A stretch of DNA of 64,000 bases from Haemophilus haemolyticus (GCF_003352385.1 NZ_CP031243.1:346001-410000); one strand, 5' to 3'; positions 30,981-39,178 are shown, counted from the first letter of the stretch. Made by a program: numbers and translations. The notes: generated by a model from the letters alone, not told the origin.

Positions 30981-31934
30981 CTAAAAATCCTCTATTTGAA
31001 ACTGCTTACGCCAGTGATTTGGTGAAATCTTATGTTTCTTCAAGAAGTGCTGACGCAAGGCGGTATCGCTATGAAATCCACTTTGTTCTGCAATATCAGT
31101 AATAGATAAATCTGTGCTTTCCAAAAGCTCTCTTGCTCGCTGTAGCCTTGCTTCAATTAACCATTGATTTAATGACATTCCGGTTGCTTTGCGAAAATGT
31201 CGGGTGAAAGTGCTACGGCTCATTGACAAACGTTCGGCAAGACTATCAGTCGAATGAAGTGCGGTCAGATTTTCATTTAAATAAGCAAGCAACGCATTGA
31301 TATTATGATTAGGTGTGGAACGAGAAATAGGGCGTTCGATAAATTGTGCCTGTCCGCCTTCACGATGAGGGGGGATAACCAGTATTCGGGCAATATGATT
31401 GGCAATTTTCACACCATATAATTTACGGACAATAGAAAGGCAACAATCCATGGAAGCTGCCGTTCCTGCAGAGGTAATCAGTCGATCTTGTTCCAAGTAA
31501 ATAGGATTTAAATCCCATTTCACCTGCGGAAAGCGACGAGTAAAATCACTATCTCCTAGCCAATGTGTGGTTGCTTTTTTGCCGTTAAGTAGGCCACTGC
31601 ACGCCAACACATAGGCGCCATAACATAAACCCACCACTGTCGCACCACGTTGATACGCTTGCCGTAATGCTGTTAATAAAGCCTCACTCGGCATCACTTG
31701 AGTATCATGCCATCCAGTCATCACAACAATATCGGCATTCTCTAACCATTCTAAACCACCATCTAAATGTATGTGAAATAGCGAGTTTGTCAGGTTGTCC
31801 GAATCGCTAACGATTTTACAGTCAAATAACGGCTTGCCGTTTAAATCCGACATAGAAAAAACGGAATATGCCATCGCAAAATGAATGGGCATCATTTGTT
31901 CATACACAATTAAAGCTACTGTGGGTGTATTCAT
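30981..31934 (-). CDS. GlxA-like AraC-family regulator (DJ-1/PfpI plus HTH)
   Basis: 317 residues. The N-terminal DJ-1/PfpI-like domain has the nucleophile-elbow sequence VVGLCYGAYVLA. The C-terminal AraC double helix-turn-helix has SRSTFTRHFRKATGMSLNQWL and DIAEQSGFHSDTALRQHF. Members (GlxA/FtrA type) regulate adjacent genes in response to small molecules. It is divergent from the metallo-hydrolase gene, which is its likely target. A Hin-type uptake word occurs in the gene (near 31258). Confidence 0.85.
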   Translation of the reverse strand: MNTPTVALIVYEQMMPIHFAMAYSVFSMSDLNGKPLFDCKIVSDSDNLTNSLFHIHLDGGLEWLENADIVVMTGWHDTQVMPSEALLTALRQAYQRGATVVGLCYGAYVLACSGLLNGKKATTHWLGDSDFTRRFPQVKWDLNPIYLEQDRLITSAGTAASMDCCLSIVRKLYGVKIANHIARILVIPPHREGGQAQFIERPISRSTPNHNINALLAYLNENLTALHSTDSLAERLSMSRSTFTRHFRKATGMSLNQWLIEARLQRARELLESTDLSITDIAEQSGFHSDTALRQHFLKKHKISPNHWRKQFQIEDF

Positions 31935-32075
31935 TTTATTCTCCTATTTGATATGAGCATAACATAGAAATGACCCGATTATTACGTTTATTGATTTTTT
32001 ATCTATTTTTGCGCAAATTTGTTCTCACTATAATATGTTTATTCATTCAATAACGTATATAGAAAAGGAAAAACA

Positions 32076-32949
32076 ATGAACTTAAAAACCTTAATTAGCA
32101 CTACAGCATTGGCTATTAGCACAAATACTTTCGCTGTAGATCTTGCCTCTAAAAACACTGATAGCTACCAACATATCCGCAATGCCACGGGTCGCCTGAA
32201 CTATGCAGGGAAAACTTTTTTAATTGACCCGATGCTTGCTGAAAAAAGGACGTTATGCAGGCTTTGAAGGAACATTAAATAGCCATTTGCGTAATCCACT
32301 TGTGGAATTGCCGATGAAAGCAGAAGATACTTTCAAAGATGTTGATGCCATTATTTTGACTCATACACATGAAGATCATTGGGATGAGGTCGCACAAAAA
32401 ATTTTACCTAAATCCATCAAAATTTTTGTGCAACATGAACGGGATGGTGACCTACTCAAAGCGCAAGGTTTTACTAATATAACCAGTTTATCGTTGGAAA
32501 AATCGGTGGAGTTTGAAGGTATTATTTTAAATAAAACCGGTGGTTCTCACGGTACAACAGAAATGTACGCTGTGCCACAATTGGCTGAGATTTTAGATGA
32601 GGCGATGGGAGTAACATTCCAAGCGAAAGGTCATCCAACGGTGTACTTGGTTGGTGACACAGTTTGGACTGCCGAAGTAAACAAAGCCATTAATCGTTAT
32701 AAACCTGATGTAATGATTATGAACACAGGTGATGCGCGTACCTTAGCTTTTCCGAATGACGGTATTATTATGGGGTTACAAGATGTTGCTCATGCTCGCC
32801 AAATGCTACCGAATACAAAACTTATCACGGTGCACATGGATGCGGTAAACCATATGTCTGTGTACCGTAAGGATTTACGCCAATTTGTCCAAGCAAACAA
32901 GCTTGAAAATATAGCAATTCCAGAAGATGGTGAAACAGTGAAGTTTTAA
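32076..32949 (+). pseudogene. Frameshifted metallo-beta-lactamase-fold hydrolase (UlaG-like) with signal peptide
   Basis: The first frame (32076-32267) encodes a signal peptide, MNLKTLISTTALAISTNTFA, and the beginning of the fold (NYAGKTFLIDPMLAEK). The second frame (in register from about 32248 to 32949) continues with GRYAGFEGTLNSH, the metal motif ILTHTHEDHWD and later VYLVGDTVWT and MDAVNHMS. The frames join cleanly if one A is removed from the A6 run at 32242-32247. The product would be a periplasmic Zn/Fe-dependent hydrolase of unknown substrate. The shift could be real inactivation, slippage or a base-calling error. Confidence 0.8.
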
Positions 32950-32951
32950 AA

Positions 32952-33009
32952 ACAAGCGGTCAAGTTTTGATGGAGATTTGCAAAACACCTAAAAATTTGA
33001 CCGCACTTT
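32952..33009. repeat. Composite uptake-sequence inverted pair 3
   Basis: An Apl-type word ACAAGCGGTC (32952-32961), the extension GATTTGCAAAA and a reversed Hin-type word (TTTGACCGCACTTTG) form an imperfect hairpin after the hydrolase gene. It is directly followed by a neisserial DUS hairpin. Confidence 0.7.
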
Positions 33010-33020
33010 GTTATAAAAAA

Positions 33021-33042
33021 GCCGTCTGAAATTTCAGATGGC
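33021..33042. terminator. Neisseria DUS-type terminator hairpin
   Basis: An exact Neisseria uptake word GCCGTCTGAA (33021-33030) faces TTTCAGATGGC (33032-33042), which is inverted with one change. A-rich and T-rich flanks complete a bidirectional terminator between the hydrolase and ohr genes. Confidence 0.8.
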
Positions 33043-33077
33043 TTTTATTTCGAAATTAATTATTATGTTAATTTTTA

Positions 33078-33508
33078 TTACAAATCAAACGATTGAATAA
33101 CATTCACATGTAAGCGTACATCGACATTGCCACGAGTAGCGTTAGAGTAAGGGCAAACTTCATGAGCACGAGTAATCAATTTGCGCGCCTCATCTTCAGT
33201 CAAACCTGCTACGGTAATCGTGATATCTAAATCTAAGCCAAATGCACCATCGGCTTTTTGACCGATACCTACACCGACAGTAGTGGAAGATTTCGTCGGT
33301 TTCAAGCCGAGTGTCGGTGCTACATGGTTCATCGCGCTATCAAAGCAGGCGCGTAACCCATAGCGAAAAGCTGCTCGGGGTTTGTACCGTGCTTACCGCT
33401 TTCGTTTTGGAATGAAACCAAATTAAAGCCAATTGAACCGTCGTCTACTTGGGTACGACCATCACGTCCGCCGGTTGCTGTTGCTGATGTTTTGTAGAAA
33501 ATTTTCAT
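33078..33508 (-). pseudogene. ohr: Organic hydroperoxide resistance protein, frameshifted
   Basis: From ATG 33508 the frame reads MKIFYKTSATATGGRDGRTQ...NPEQLFAMGYA and then shifts. A second frame carries the rest (SAMNHVAPTLG...EVCPYSNATRGNVDVRLHV), including the resolving cysteine region (CPYSNATRGN). Ohr proteins reduce organic peroxides with two cysteines; the peroxidatic one is expected in the motif AACF, exactly where the reading frame breaks. Restoring one base near 33348-33352 would give an Ohr of ~143 residues. A second copy of its first ~36 codons lies at 35573-35695. Confidence 0.82.
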
Positions 33509-33849
33509 AATGTTTTCCTCATTTAATGTTAGTTAATATGTTTTGGCGTACCGCCGTTGAAAGTGAGTTCATTATATTGAACGGCAATATGAAGTGTTAT
33601 ATGATTTATCCAAATTACTTGCCTATTTCTACAAAATTATGTTTTCAACTGAAACGATAGAACGCTTATTAAAAGTTATTCCACATAACGAACTCTATTC
33701 ATCACCGATTAAAGGCTTATTTCTTCGCCATTCAGATCAACCATTTTGTTACGAAGGTATTATTCAAGAGCCGAGCATTTGCATCGTGTTAAGCGGAGAA
33801 CGTGAAGTGCAGCTAGGCGAACAATGCTACCGATTTGATAATCAACATT
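33405..33849 (+). repeat. ~445-bp direct repeat, copy 1 (ohr start, intergenic region, araC start)
   Basis: It covers the first part of ohr (on the minus strand), the divergent promoter region and the 5' third of the AraC-family gene. It matches 35592-36037 in the same orientation. The araC portion is identical as far as read. The ohr portion differs at several bases and by one indel. Identity stops at 33849, where an ABC ATPase fragment begins. Confidence 0.85.
33639..33849 (+). pseudogene. Truncated AraC_N-type regulator (first ~70 codons)
   Basis: Identical to the start of the intact regulator gene at 35827-36690 up to YRFDNQH, then fused out of frame to an ABC ATPase. The open frame running on to 33890 ends in a meaningless tail. 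It has no DNA-binding domain, so it is non-functional as a regulator. Confidence 0.85.
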
Positions 33850-34444
33850 CGGGCCGAGCGGCTGTGGCAAGACGACGGTTTTGCGTTTGATTGCGGGCTT
33901 GGAAACGCCGAAATCGGGCACGATACGCAATACTTTCCGCAAAACGGGTTTTCTGTTTCAGGAAAACCGCCTGCCGGAAAACTTGACCGCGATGCAGAAT
34001 ATCGCTATTTTTATGGACAAACCCGATGAAGGCGAAATCATCGCGCTGGCGGCGAAAGTCGGGCTGACTGCGGGCGATTTGAACAAATATCCGACCGAAT
34101 TGTCCGGCGGCATGGCGAAACGGGTAGCATTTTTGCGCCTGCTGCTGTGCGGCTGCGACCTTGCCTTGCTGGACGAGCCGTTCGTCGGTTTGGACCGCGA
34201 TTTGCGCGATATTTTGGTCGCCATGCTGGTGGAAAAAATCGAGCGGCAGGGCATGGCGTGTATGCTGGTAACGCACGACCGCTTCGAAGCCGCATGCCTG
34301 AGCCATGAAATAATGCTGCTTTCCACTAAGGGCATGAACGTGCAAAACGTGATTACCCTGCCTACGCCGCTGTCCGAACGCGATTCGGCTTTTGAAGAAG
34401 CCGTGGTGGCAAGAGAGTTTCAGGGGATTCATTATTATGAGTGA
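33850..34444 (+). pseudogene. ABC transporter ATPase lacking its N-terminus
   Basis: Coding is intact from the Walker A motif (GPSGCGKTT at 33852-33878) through LRLIAGLETPKSG, the Q-loop FLFQENRLP, the signature LSGGM, Walker B LALLDEPFVGLD and the H-loop LVTHD to a stop at 34444. The ~30 residues before Walker A and the start codon are missing, replaced by the truncated araC. The resemblance is to nitrate/sulfonate/taurine-type importer ATPases. The sequence is strongly GC-rich, unlike Haemophilus. No partner permease is present. Confidence 0.8.
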
Positions 34445-34482
34445 TAGGAATTTAAATTTCTGACAAACCTTGCGGTTCGTTG

Positions 34483-34635
34483 CCCTCTCCCTAGCCCTCT
34501 CCCACGGGGAAAGGGGATCAGGTTTCTCAAAATCAGAGAACCGTAGAATTGGGAATCAGATGTCAGGTAAACCTGAAAATGTTCAGGCTCGACAGCCCAA
34601 TTCCCTCTCCCCGTGGGAGAGGGCTAGGGAGAGGG
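34483..34635. repeat. Hairpin element with 33-bp GC-rich arms (MITE-like)
   Basis: The arms 34483-34515 and 34603-34635 (core CCCTCTCCCTAGCCCTCTCC) are inverted with one mismatch around an 87-base centre. Weaker inverted similarity continues outward (34463-34482 with 34636-34654). The flank sequence TGACAAACCT-T-CGG also recurs near 35391. It lies within the 309-base gap between the ABC fragment and cadD and contains no gene. Confidence 0.7.
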
Positions 34636-34679
34636 TAAGCAAGCCGCAGGTTTGCCTCTTTAGCGAAAGATACGAATCT

Positions 34680-34746
34680 GTTATCCGAACGCGATTCGGT
34701 TTTTGAAAAAGCCGTGGTGCCAAGGGGGCAGGGGATTCATTATGAG
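34680..34746 (+). repeat. Degenerate second copy of the ABC ATPase 3' end
   Basis: It matches 34373-34447 (TCCGAACGCGATTCGG, GAAGCCGTGGTGGCAAG-like and GGGGATTCATTAT blocks) with substitutions and a small gap. The duplication flanks the hairpin element and abuts the start of cadD. Confidence 0.7.
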
Positions 34747-34753
34747 GTGCTTT

Positions 34754-35368
34754 ATGTTTTCGACTGTGATTACTGCTGCTGTTTTATATATTGCTACAGC
34801 AGTAGATTTGTTGGTAATACTATTAATATTTTTTGCTAGAGCAAATACTAGAAAAGAATATCGAGATATTTATATCGGACAATATTTAGGTTCTGTAATT
34901 TTAATATTAGTTAGTTTATTTCTAGCTTTTGTTTTGAATTATGTTCCGGAAAAATGGGTGTTGGGTTTATTAGGTTTAATACCGATTTACTTAGGTATTA
35001 AAGTTGCTATTTACGACGATTGTGAGGGCGAAAAAAGAGCTAAAAAAGAATTGGATGAAAAAGGGTTGTCAAAATTAGTCGGTATTGTTGCTTTGGTTAC
35101 AGTTGCTAGTTGTGGTGCAGATAATATTGGACTTTTTGTTCCTTACTTTGTGACTTTAGATCTTGTCGACTTATTAGTTACTCTTCTTGTATTTTTAATA
35201 TTGATTTTTGTTTTAGTATATACAGCACAAAGATTGGCTAATATTTCAGGTGTTGGTGAAATTGTAGAGAAGTTTAGTCGTTGGATAATGGCTGTTATTT
35301 ATATTGGTTTAGGGTTATTTATTATTATTGAAAATAATACAATTCAAACAATAATATCAATAATATGA
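34754..35368 (+). CDS. cadD: CadD-family cadmium/heavy-metal resistance membrane protein
   Basis: 204 residues with five or six membrane helices. Features are LYIATAVDLLVILLIFFARA at the start, IYIGQYLGS, a charged central loop (DDCEGEKRAKKELDEKG) and ASCGADNIGLFVPYF. This matches the CadD cadmium resistance transporters known mainly from Gram-positive bacteria. ATG 34754 was chosen because GAGGTG (34744-34749) is a good ribosome-binding site. The gene is strikingly AT-rich between GC-rich fragments, suggesting a separate origin. No CadC/CadX-type regulator lies beside it. Confidence 0.82.
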   Translation: MFSTVITAAVLYIATAVDLLVILLIFFARANTRKEYRDIYIGQYLGSVILILVSLFLAFVLNYVPEKWVLGLLGLIPIYLGIKVAIYDDCEGEKRAKKELDEKGLSKLVGIVALVTVASCGADNIGLFVPYFVTLDLVDLLVTLLVFLILIFVLVYTAQRLANISGVGEIVEKFSRWIMAVIYIGLGLFIIIENNTIQTIISII

Positions 35369-35488
35369 ATGATACGGGCATTTGAGTATCTGACAAACCT
35401 TCGGCTTGCTTCTTCAATACAAGATACAACCCTGTCCGCCCAATAAATCCATATCTGAAAGCATCTTCATGCAGAATTAAGCCAAACC

Positions 35489-35599
35489 ATGAATAAGTTT
35501 TTCACCCACCCCATGCGGCCGTTTTTCGTCGGTGCGGCGGTTCTTGCCATACTCGGCGCGTTGGTGTTTTTCATCAGCTCCGGTGCCGTCATTTTGAAA
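35489..35599 (+). pseudogene. NnrS-like N-terminal fragment
   Basis: A 36-codon frame starts MNKFFTHPMRPFFVGAAVLA and continues as one hydrophobic helix, resembling the N-terminus of NnrS haem/copper membrane proteins linked to nitric oxide metabolism. It is cut off where the second ohr/araC repeat begins; the junction shares ATTTTGAAATGAAACC-like sequence with copy 1. GC-rich, probably neisserial. Confidence 0.6.
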
Positions 35600-35695
35600 T
35601 GAAACCAAATCAAAGCCGATTGAACCGTCGTCCACTTGGGTACGACCATCACGTCCGCCGGTTGCTGTTGCTGAAGTTTTGTAGAAAATTTTCAT
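35573..35695 (-). pseudogene. ohr fragment, second copy (first ~36 codons)
   Basis: It encodes MKIFYKTSATATGGRDGRTQ and continues to about SFQND, then runs into the nnrS-like fragment on the opposite strand. It differs from the first copy at a few codons (for example FDLVSF versus FNLVSF). Non-functional. Confidence 0.85.
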
Positions 35696-36037
35696 AATGT
35701 TTTCCTCAGTTTAATATTGGTTAATATGTTTTGGCGTACCGCCGTTGAAAGTGAGTTCATTATATTGAACGGCAATATGAAGTGTTATATGATTTATCCA
35801 AATTACTTGCCTATTTCTACAAAATTATGTTTTCAACTGAAACGATAGAACGCTTATTAAAAGTTATTCCACATAACGAACTCTATTCATCACCGATTAA
35901 AGGCTTATTTCTTCGCCATTCAGATCAACCATTTTGTTACGAAGGTATTATTCAAGAGCCGAGCATTTGCATCGTGTTAAGCGGAGAACGTGAAGTGCAG
36001 CTAGGCGAACAATGCTACCGATTTGATAATCAACATT
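35592..36037 (+). repeat. ~445-bp direct repeat, copy 2
   Basis: The partner of 33405-33849, offset by 2187-2188 bases. Here the araC gene continues intact while ohr is truncated, the reciprocal of copy 1. This is the footprint of a duplication bracketing an inserted segment of about 1.74 kb. Confidence 0.85.
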
Positions 36038-36690
36038 TTATGTTTTGCCCAGTAAACATACCGATGCGTGGAGAGATTAAATATGCAGCGCCACAAAAGC
36101 CGTTTTTAGTGATGTCGATGAAAATTGATATTGAATGCGTTGGCAAGATTTTATTAGCAAATCCAAACCTTGCAGATGATGTTCAACAGGGCGATGAGGG
36201 TTTTGCACAATGGCATTTGGATGAATCTCTCAAAAATGCTGTTGAACGCTTATTGCTCTTGCACGAAAATCCAAAAGATATTGAGTTTCTTGCACCGCTT
36301 ATCCAACAAGAAATATATTATCGACTCCTTACAGGCGAACAAGGTGGCAAATTTAAAGCCATGGTAAGCAATGGATCGCACACCAAAAAAATCGCCCAAG
36401 CCACCTATTATCTGCAACAACATTTTAGTGAAACCATTACCGTGGAAACCTTGGCAAATCTGAGCGGCATGTCATTATCTGGTTTTCACAGCCATTTTAA
36501 GAAGATAACCAGCCTTTCACCGCTGCAATATCAAAAATCCTTATGTCTAATGGAAGCCAGACGACTGATCTCACAAGAAGGGAGAGGCATTACCGAAGCC
36601 GCTTACCAAGTCGGCTACGAATCGCCTAGCCAATTCAGCCGTGAATACAAACGCTATTTCGGGCATGCGCCAAAGGGGGATATTAAATAG
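35827..36690 (+). CDS. AraC-family regulator with AraC_N domain (YqhC-like)
   Basis: 287 residues from the ATG at 35827; a GTG at 35782 would add 15 residues. The N-terminal AraC_N domain (FLRHSDQPFCYEGIIQEPSICIVLSG) is followed by two helix-turn-helices (TVETLANLSGMSLSGFHSHFKK and ITEAAYQVGYESPSQFSREYKRYFG). This family includes E. coli YqhC, which senses reactive aldehydes. Divergence from ohr suggests control of peroxide or electrophile defence. It carries no uptake word and ends before a terminator shared with rimO. Confidence 0.87.
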   Translation: MFSTETIERLLKVIPHNELYSSPIKGLFLRHSDQPFCYEGIIQEPSICIVLSGEREVQLGEQCYRFDNQHFMFCPVNIPMRGEIKYAAPQKPFLVMSMKIDIECVGKILLANPNLADDVQQGDEGFAQWHLDESLKNAVERLLLLHENPKDIEFLAPLIQQEIYYRLLTGEQGGKFKAMVSNGSHTKKIAQATYYLQQHFSETITVETLANLSGMSLSGFHSHFKKITSLSPLQYQKSLCLMEARRLISQEGRGITEAAYQVGYESPSQFSREYKRYFGHAPKGDIK

Positions 36691-36746
36691 ATGAGGCTTA
36701 AAGATAGGTTCAAAAACACTTAAAAATTTGACCGCTCTTAGTCATA

Positions 36747-36779
36747 AAAAATCCATCTTCAATACGAAGATGGATTTTT
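36747..36779. terminator. Bidirectional terminator between the AraC-type gene and rimO
   Basis: A perfect 14-bp stem, AAAAATCCATCTTC (36747-36760) with GAAGATGGATTTTT (36766-36779). A one-mismatch uptake-like word (GACCGCTCTT) precedes it. Confidence 0.85.
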
Positions 36780-36806
36780 TGTTTATTTCCTTGAGATTGT
36801 TGTTAT

Positions 36807-38144
36807 TTAACAACTTCCCCACAAATCATATTCATCAGAATTTGTGATGGTTACTTTAATCACGTCGCCAACTTTGACATTGATTCCGCTTAAATTATCT
36901 ACATAAACTAACCCGTCGACTTCAGGGGCATCTGCTTTGGAGCGACCAATAATGCCTTCTTCGTCAATTTCATCCACTAATACATCAAGCGTTTTACCGA
37001 TTTTTTGTTTTAAACGGTTTGCAGAAATTTCCTGTTGTAATTGCATGAAACGATGGAAACGTTCTTCTTTCACATCTTCTGGTACTTGGTCAGCCATCTC
37101 TGTTGCAGGTGCACCTTCAACTGGGCTGAATTTGAAACAGCCTACGCGATCAAGTTGGGCTTCTTTTAAGAAATCGAGCAATAATTGGAAATCTTCTTCT
37201 GTTTCACCTGGGAAACCGACAATAAAGGTGGAGCGTAATGTTAAATCTGGGCAAATTTCACGCCATTGTTTAATGCGTTCTAAAGTGCGGTCAATACTGC
37301 CCGGTCTTTTCATTGCTTTTAAGATTTTCGGGCTGGCGTGTTGTAATGGAATGTCTAAATACGGTAAGAGCGTGCCGTCTGCCATTAATGGAATTAAATC
37401 ATCCACATGCGGATAGGGATACACATAATGTAAGCGAACCCAAATGCCAAGTTTGCCAAGCTGTTTACAAAGGGTCATTAAATCATTTTTAATTGGCATG
37501 CCATTCCAGAAAGCTGTTTTTACACCGCCCTCTTGGCGTTTTAAGTCCATGGAATAAGCAGAAGTATCTTGCGATACAACAAGCAATTCTTTTACGCCTG
37601 CTTCGGCTAAACGTTTTGCTTCGTCCAAAACTTGCGTAATAGAACGGCTTTCTAAATCACCACGCATAGATGGAATAATGCAGAACGTGCAACGGTGATC
37701 ACAGCCTTCAGAGATCTTCAAATAGGCATAGTGCTTTGGTGTCAGTTTCACGCCTTGTTTGGGTACTAAGCTGGTGTAAGGGCTATGTGTCGGTTTTGGC
37801 ACGTATTTGTGAACTTGCGCCATCACTGTTTCATAACTATGTGGGCCGCTGACTTCCAAAACTTTAGGATGCACTTCACGAATTTGGTCTTCTTTTGCCC
37901 CCAAACAGCCAGTCACGATAACTCGCCCATTTTCTTCTAATGCTTCACCAATCGCTTCTAGTGATTCCTGCACCGCACTATCAATAAAGCCACAAGTGTT
38001 CACAATCACTAAATCAACATTTTCATAGCTTGGCACAATGTTGTAACCATCGGTGCGTAGTTCCGTTAAGATTCGTTCAGAATCTACTAAGTTTTTTGGG
38101 CAACCAAGGCTTACAAAGCCAATGCTTGGGGTCGAATTTTGCAT
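36807..38144 (-). CDS. rimO: Ribosomal protein S12 methylthiotransferase RimO
   Basis: A radical-SAM enzyme adding a methylthio group to the conserved aspartate of ribosomal protein S12. 445 residues. It has an N-terminal UPF0004 domain ([13 protein letters not shown]), the radical-SAM cluster motif CDHRCTFC and a C-terminal TRAM domain (ending [22 protein letters not shown]). Its substrate gene rpsL is in the same window at 51 kb. It marks the return to Haemophilus core DNA. Confidence 0.96.
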   Translation of the reverse strand: MQNSTPSIGFVSLGCPKNLVDSERILTELRTDGYNIVPSYENVDLVIVNTCGFIDSAVQESLEAIGEALEENGRVIVTGCLGAKEDQIREVHPKVLEVSGPHSYETVMAQVHKYVPKPTHSPYTSLVPKQGVKLTPKHYAYLKISEGCDHRCTFCIIPSMRGDLESRSITQVLDEAKRLAEAGVKELLVVSQDTSAYSMDLKRQEGGVKTAFWNGMPIKNDLMTLCKQLGKLGIWVRLHYVYPYPHVDDLIPLMADGTLLPYLDIPLQHASPKILKAMKRPGSIDRTLERIKQWREICPDLTLRSTFIVGFPGETEEDFQLLLDFLKEAQLDRVGCFKFSPVEGAPATEMADQVPEDVKEERFHRFMQLQQEISANRLKQKIGKTLDVLVDEIDEEGIIGRSKADAPEVDGLVYVDNLSGINVKVGDVIKVTITNSDEYDLWGSC

Positions 38145-38295
38145 AAAATAACCGTTCTTTCGCTCTATAAAATTTCAAACGCAAGATTTTACTCAATTTT
38201 CGCAAGAAAGGCGATAAATTAAAGGCTTGGCAGGGTAAAGATTTTAAGCTAAGTGATGTAGAATAGACGATTATGTCAGACTTATTTTTATCATT

Positions 38296-39012
38296 ATGGA
38301 AAATTCATCTTTACTTTTGACCGCACTTTTCGATCCTTATCATTTGATTATTTTTAGCAAAATGCTATTGGCGATGGTGCTTGGTAGTGTTATTGGCTTA
38401 GAGCGTGAGCTTAAGCGCAAACCTGTGGGCGTGAAAACTTGCGCCATTATTGCCGTCACCACTTGTGTGCTAACCATTGTTTCGATTCAAGCTGCAGAGC
38501 ATTATGCGCAAGTTTCAGAAAATATTCGTACGGATCCGATGCGTCTTGCGGCTCAAGTGATTAGCGGAATCGGTTTTTTAGGTGCAGGTGTAATTTTGCA
38601 TAAAAAAAATGATGCGATTTCAGGTTTAACCACTGCGGCGATTATTTGGGCTTCTGCGGGGATCGGCATTGCTGCTGGGGCAGGTTTTGTATTCGATGCG
38701 GTCATCGCAACGGTGATGATTTTGCTGTCTATTCGATTAAGTCCGCTGGTACAACGCTGGGTACATCGTAAATCACAACGTCGTCGGACAAAATTCAATA
38801 TTCTTGTCAATGGTGCGGAAAGCATTGGAAAAGTCACTCAATTGTTAGTAAACAATCAGTATCGTATTGAACATATACAGGTGAAAGATCAAAGTAGTGG
38901 TGAAGTGCGGTTACAAATTCGCTGTTTTTCCATTGATTCCACAATGTTGAAAGATGCGTATGCATTGTTGAAAGCGGAAGAAGGCGTGATAAGTGTCGAA
39001 GTAGATAACTAG
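38296..39012 (+). CDS. MgtC/SapB-family membrane protein
   Basis: 238 residues. About four or five N-terminal membrane helices carry the family motif GLERELKRKPVGVKT and GIGFLGAGVILHKK, followed by a soluble C-terminal domain of ACT-like type. MgtC proteins help survival in low magnesium and modulate ATP synthase, but this longer family is functionally diverse. A perfect terminator follows. Confidence 0.85.
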   Translation: MENSSLLLTALFDPYHLIIFSKMLLAMVLGSVIGLERELKRKPVGVKTCAIIAVTTCVLTIVSIQAAEHYAQVSENIRTDPMRLAAQVISGIGFLGAGVILHKKNDAISGLTTAAIIWASAGIGIAAGAGFVFDAVIATVMILLSIRLSPLVQRWVHRKSQRRRTKFNILVNGAESIGKVTQLLVNNQYRIEHIQVKDQSSGEVRLQIRCFSIDSTMLKDAYALLKAEEGVISVEVDN

Positions 39013-39013
39013 A

Positions 39014-39060
39014 AAAAGAGCGGTCAAGTTAAATTTTATTTTAAAATTGACCGCTCTTTT
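39014..39060. terminator. Perfect inverted variant-USS terminator
   Basis: AAAAGAGCGGTCAA (39014-39027) pairs perfectly with TTGACCGCTCTTTT (39047-39060). Both arms carry the same one-base departure from the Hin-type word (AAGAGCGGT), so the pair has stayed complementary while losing the uptake consensus. Confidence 0.85.
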
Positions 39061-39178
39061 TTATTTCTTATTTAATTTCTTTCGCAAAATGTAAATTTCC
39101 ATGAAAAATACTTGATTTTGCTAACGCTATCTTGTAATTAATAATTCTATTCAAACACAACAAACTAAGGAAACAACA

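Noticed and set aside
32029..32034. TATAAT upstream of the hydrolase gene as a full promoter
   Set aside because: The -10 is perfect but no convincing -35 lies at 16-18 bases, so it was not listed as a feature.
32242..32247. Phase-variable contingency tract in the hydrolase gene
   Set aside because: Six A residues is much shorter than the tetranucleotide or long homopolymer tracts used for phase variation in Haemophilus; a simple frameshift or sequencing slip is more economical.
33594..33890. A 98-codon open frame that could be taken for a small AraC-like protein
   Set aside because: The first part is the duplicated araC start; the last ~13 codons are the Walker A region of the ABC ATPase read in the wrong frame. 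It is a chimera at a recombination joint.
33842..34432. 196-codon minus-strand frame overlapping the ABC ATPase fragment
   Set aside because: Antisense shadow of a GC-rich gene with intact ABC motifs on the plus strand.
24701..36806. Prophage, integrative element or IS element in the accessory region
   Set aside because: No integrase, transposase or clear attachment-site duplication is present; the tRNA genes lie about 5 kb away and are not interrupted.
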